A stretch of DNA of 64,000 bases from Arthrobacter sp. MN05-02 (lineage in GTDB: Bacteria > Actinomycetota > Actinomycetes > Actinomycetales > Micrococcaceae): the NCBI GenBank assembly GCA_004001285.1, contig AP018697.1, positions 1,736,001 to 1,800,000 of the forward strand, written 5' to 3'. Positions 61,213-64,000 of the stretch are shown one piece after another. The notes under the pieces are model-generated. The model made no database searches. It was not told where the DNA came from and saw only the letters and a program-made list of their open reading frames with translations. Within the stretch, counting starts at the first letter, position 1. Each line of letters begins with the position of its first letter. The translations under genes and the position numbers were made by a program.

Positions 61213-61245
61213 CCTCCCATCCTAGGGAGAAGTACCTGCGCACCG

Positions 61246-61274
61246 TTGACTCAGGCCACTATTTCGGGTCTAGT
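61246..61274 (+). promoter_or_regulatory. Promoter of the S9 peptidase gene (leaderless)
   Basis: TTGACT (61246-61251), 17-bp spacer, TCTAGT (61269-61274). The GTG start codon is at 61281, 7 nt after the -10 box, where transcription should begin. The GGAGG directly touching the start codon is too close to act as a Shine-Dalgarno. Confidence 0.6.
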
Positions 61275-61280
61275 CGGAGG

Positions 61281-63323
61281 GTGAAACCAGACCAGATAGA
61301 ACTCCTGACCACCACGGGTACGCCGACACTCCACCCGGACGGTTCCCGTCTCGTCGTCGCCGCGACCCGCCCCGACCTCCGCGCCGACGCCTATGTCGGC
61401 CAGCTGTGGGAGGTCACACTCGACGGCGGGCGCCGGCGCCTGACCCGCGGCTTCCGCGACACCGCACCCCGCTACTCGCCCGATGGCGAACTGCTCCTGT
61501 TCCTGCGTGCAGCGCCGGGCGGCAAGCCCCAGCTGTTCGCCGTGCGGGCATCGGGCGGGGAGCCCGTCCAGCTCACCGACCAACTCCTTGGCGTCGCCCA
61601 CTTCGACGTCTCCCCGGACTCCCGTACGGTCGTCTTCGCCGCGCGTGTACCCGAGCACGGCCGCTACGGGACGCTCGACGGCGTCAGCGCAGGGCTCGAG
61701 GATCCGCGGCTCGTCACGCAGTACAAGTACCGGATGAACGGTCTGGGCTACACCACCGACAAGCGGTCACAGCTCTTCACCGTGGCGGTCCCGGATCTCG
61801 ACGCCGAACCCTACATCGCCGCCGTCGGACGGCTCAGGAAGGAGCACCCCGACGGACCCGGAGCCCTCGAGGAACAGGGCGCGGTGCCGTCGGCCACCCA
61901 GCTGACCACGGCCGACGCGGATCACCTCGAGCCCGTCTTCTCGGCGGACGGCCACCGCATCTACTTCACCGCCGCGCTGGGGGCCGAGGCGGACACCACG
62001 CTGGTCTCGGACATCCACTCGATCGCGCTCGACGGTGGCGACACCCGCCGGTTGACGAACGACGGCGGTGGCACCCGCCTCGGCTGTGGCGCTCCCCGGC
62101 CCAGCACCGACGGTGCCTGGCTGTTCTTCCTGGCCTCGGATCTCTCGCCGTCGGGCCTGGACTTCGTGGCCCGGAACACGGCCCTGTACGTTCTGCGGAC
62201 CGACGACCCGCAGGACGTCCGGCGACTCACCGATGCGGAGACCGTGGACCTGGGCGACGTCCAGGAGATCGTGGCCGACGGGCCGGAGTCCGTCCTCGTC
62301 TTCAACCGGGCGCAGGGCAGAGGCGAGCTGCTGCGCGTATCGGCGGCGGGGGAGTCGTCCACCCTGGTCACCGGCCCCACCGTGGCGACGGGCGCCGCGG
62401 CCTCGGGACAGGCGGTCGTCGTCTCCTACACGGATCCCTCGACCGCCGGGGACGTGGCCGTCGTCGGGCCGTCGGGGCTGCAGCCCCTGTCGGACTTCTC
62501 GGCCGCCCTGCGCTCCGACACGAGGGTGGGCGAAGTGCAGGAACGCACCTATCCGGCGCCGGACGGGACGCCCGTGCACGGGTGGGTCGTCCTGCCCGAG
62601 GGGGAGGGACCGCACCCGGTGCTGCTCGTCATCCACGGCGGGCCGTTCGCGCAGTACGGCTGGGGCTACTTCGACGAGGCCCAGGTCTATGCCGCCGCGG
62701 GCTACGCGGTGCTGCTGTGCAATCCCCGCGGTGCCGCCGGCTACGGCCAGGCCCACGGGCGGGTCATCAAGGAGGCCATGGGCACCGTGGACCTCGACGA
62801 CGTCCTGGCATACCTCGACGGCGCGCTCGCAGACTTCGAGGCGATGGACGCCACCCGCCTCGGCGTGATGGGCGGATCCTACGGCGGATACCTGACCGCA
62901 TGGACGATCGCGCACGACCACCGCTTCGAGGCCGCGATCGTCGAACGGGGTTACCTGGACCCGCCGTCGTTCGTGGGGTCCTCCGACATCGGCTGGTTCT
63001 TCTCGGAGGCGTACACCGGCACGGATCCGGCGCGCGTCGAGGCACAGAACCCATTCGCGAAGATCGGGCAGGTGCGGACCCCCGCCTTCGTCATCCACTC
63101 CGAGGAGGACCTCCGCTGCCCGATCGAACAGGCGCAGCGATACTACACGGCGCTGAAGAAGCAGGGCGTGGAGACCGAAATGCTGGTGTTCCCGGGCGAG
63201 ACCCACGAACTCTCGCGGTCGGGCTCGCCGTGGCACCGCAGGCAGCGCTTCGACCACATCCTGAGGTGGTGGGCCAGGTACCTGCCGACGGACGCGAACC
63301 CGTCCACCACCGCGGTGCGGTAG
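61281..63323 (+). CDS. S9-family prolyl oligopeptidase-like serine peptidase
   Basis: Cytoplasmic serine peptidase of 680 residues. The N-terminal 400 residues form a beta-propeller with WD40/TolB-like repeats (TLHPDGSRLVVAATRPDLRAD, SPDGELLLFLRA, SPDSRTVVFAAR). The C-terminal alpha/beta hydrolase has PVLLVIHGGPFAQYGW, nucleophile GVMGGSYGGYLTAW (GGSYGG), and the acid and His in HSEEDLRCPIEQ and PGETHELSRSG. It probably cuts short peptides of limited length. GTG 61281 is the start. Shares a terminator with the convergent deformylase gene. Confidence 0.92.
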   Translation: MKPDQIELLTTTGTPTLHPDGSRLVVAATRPDLRADAYVGQLWEVTLDGGRRRLTRGFRDTAPRYSPDGELLLFLRAAPGGKPQLFAVRASGGEPVQLTDQLLGVAHFDVSPDSRTVVFAARVPEHGRYGTLDGVSAGLEDPRLVTQYKYRMNGLGYTTDKRSQLFTVAVPDLDAEPYIAAVGRLRKEHPDGPGALEEQGAVPSATQLTTADADHLEPVFSADGHRIYFTAALGAEADTTLVSDIHSIALDGGDTRRLTNDGGGTRLGCGAPRPSTDGAWLFFLASDLSPSGLDFVARNTALYVLRTDDPQDVRRLTDAETVDLGDVQEIVADGPESVLVFNRAQGRGELLRVSAAGESSTLVTGPTVATGAAASGQAVVVSYTDPSTAGDVAVVGPSGLQPLSDFSAALRSDTRVGEVQERTYPAPDGTPVHGWVVLPEGEGPHPVLLVIHGGPFAQYGWGYFDEAQVYAAAGYAVLLCNPRGAAGYGQAHGRVIKEAMGTVDLDDVLAYLDGALADFEAMDATRLGVMGGSYGGYLTAWTIAHDHRFEAAIVERGYLDPPSFVGSSDIGWFFSEAYTGTDPARVEAQNPFAKIGQVRTPAFVIHSEEDLRCPIEQAQRYYTALKKQGVETEMLVFPGETHELSRSGSPWHRRQRFDHILRWWARYLPTDANPSTTAVR

Positions 63324-63332
63324 CCGGAGGCA

Positions 63333-63369
63333 GCGCGGCGGGGCCTCAGAAGCCGAGGCCCCGCCGCGC
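63333..63369. terminator. Bidirectional terminator overlapping the end of the deformylase gene
   Basis: A 15-bp perfect stem (63333-63347 with 63355-63369, GCGCGGCGGGGCCTC and complement), 7-nt loop. The def stop codon is inside the hairpin. Confidence 0.85.
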
Positions 63370-64000
63370 GTCGTCGACGGTCGGCTGCGCCCAGCGGCCG
63401 TGCTCGGTGTTCGCACTGAGGGATCGGATGATCGCCCGGTCCAGGTAGAGCCGGCCGTCCAGGTGGTCCGTCTCGTGCTGGACGATCCGTGCGGGCCAGC
63501 CCTCGAACCCTCTCGTGACCGTGACGCCGTCCGGCTGCGTGTAGGTGGCCGTGATACGGGCATGACGCTCGACGACGGCCTGGTAGCCGGGCACCGACAG
63601 GCAGCCCTCGTAGAACGCGTGGAGGGAGTCGCCCACGGCCTCGTAGGCGGGATTGATGATCACGGTGAACGGCAGGGGACTGCGGGAACGAGCCCGGGCG
63701 ACCACCGGGTCCTGAACGCCCTCGTCCTCGAGGACCGCGATCCGCAGCGGGATGCCGATCTGCGGGGCGGCGAGGCCCACTCCGGGCGCGGCGTGCATCA
63801 CGCGGCGCATCGTGGCGACGAGCCGGCCCAGGGTGTCGTCGTCGAGCTGTCCGTCGACCTCGAGCGCCGGCCGGCGCAGCACCGGGTTCCCCGCAGCCAC
63901 GATCCGGGGCAGGTCCACCGACAGGACGGCCTCGACCTGCTCGAGGAGGGCCCCGACCGGCAGCTCGGGTCGGACAGGGTCGCTCGGAGTATCTGCACTC
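63346..64000 (-). CDS. def: Peptide deformylase (5' end at or beyond the window edge)
   Basis: Removes the N-formyl group from nascent proteins at the ribosome exit. All three metal/active-site motifs are present: GVGLAAPQIG (motif I, Gln), EGCLSVPGY (motif II, Cys) and QHETDHLDG (motif III, HExxH). The frame stays open to the window end, reading SADTPSDPVRPELPVGALLE at its start, so the true initiator is probably just outside; a GTG at 63918 (VDLPRIVAAGNPVL) would be an internal, less likely start. About 218 residues visible, longer than E. coli Def by an N-terminal extension common in Arthrobacter. Its stop lies in the shared terminator. Confidence 0.92.
   Translation of the reverse strand, partial: SADTPSDPVRPELPVGALLEQVEAVLSVDLPRIVAAGNPVLRRPALEVDGQLDDDTLGRLVATMRRVMHAAPGVGLAAPQIGIPLRIAVLEDEGVQDPVVARARSRSPLPFTVIINPAYEAVGDSLHAFYEGCLSVPGYQAVVERHARITATYTQPDGVTVTRGFEGWPARIVQHETDHLDGRLYLDRAIIRSLSANTEHGRWAQPTVDDARRGLGF

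Noticed and set aside
1..64000. Mobile elements, prophage, CRISPR arrays, toxin-antitoxin or secondary-metabolite clusters
   Set aside because: No transposase, integrase, direct-repeat array, cas gene, or large synthase was found on reading both strands.

Overview
The window is a chromosomal segment of a high-GC Gram-positive bacterium, most likely Micrococcaceae (Arthrobacter-like). Support for this: a complete Pup-proteasome locus (mpa, dop, pup, prcB, prcA, pafA) with a single-chain PafBC; mycothiol biosynthesis (mshC); RbpA; an actinobacterial glgC/glgA pair; a FabG4/HtdX-type fatty-acid cluster; frequent GTG starts; and many TAGnnT -10 boxes 6-7 nt before the start codon. No IS element, prophage, integrase, CRISPR array or rRNA was seen. 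It reads as core chromosome, with a less conserved stretch at about 23.5-30 kb.

Layout. 0-7 kb: SDR tail, serB, an ABC ATPase, a TrmH-family methylase, rpmE2, lipoate ligase and pepN. 7.3-10.7 kb: a compact operon of ATP-grasp, alpha-E and transglutaminase-like genes. 10.8-13.4 kb: divergent glgC and glgA/glgM. 13.5-20 kb: a fatty-acid module (acyl-CoA oxidase and TetR on minus; thiolase, high-mass FabG and MaoC/HtdX hydratase on plus) around a long palindromic operator. 20-23.5 kb: secreted trypsin-like protease behind tandem hairpins, kynureninase and a membrane metalloprotease. 23.5-30 kb: tRNA-Leu(GAG), small secreted and DinB-like proteins, a radical-SAM Spl-like protein, a tandem-domain alpha/beta hydrolase and a VOC remnant. 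30-34 kb: M20 hydrolase, acyl-CoA dehydrogenase, small proteins and an aldo/keto reductase lacking its catalytic tetrad.

34-55 kb is collinear with a well-known actinobacterial block: uppP, mshC, PAC2, HAD phosphatase, site-2 protease, trmI, mpa, dop, pup, prcB, prcA, pafA, two FKBP isomerases, pafBC, tatA, tatC and helY. Dop deamidates the GGQ end of Pup, PafA attaches Pup to lysines, Mpa unfolds pupylated proteins into the PrcAB core, and PafBC is the DNA-damage activator encoded alongside. 55-64 kb: amidohydrolase, a candidate structured RNA, polyprenol-phosphate mannose synthase, rbpA with a SigR/SigH-type promoter, SPFH and NfeD membrane proteins, RlmA-type methyltransferase, an S9 peptidase and peptide deformylase (cut by the window end).

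Quality note: four otherwise well-conserved genes (TrmH, thiolase, FabG4, prcA) are broken by five single-base insertions, each inside a run of C or G. This looks like sequencing or assembly error rather than decay, so I give corrected gene spans.
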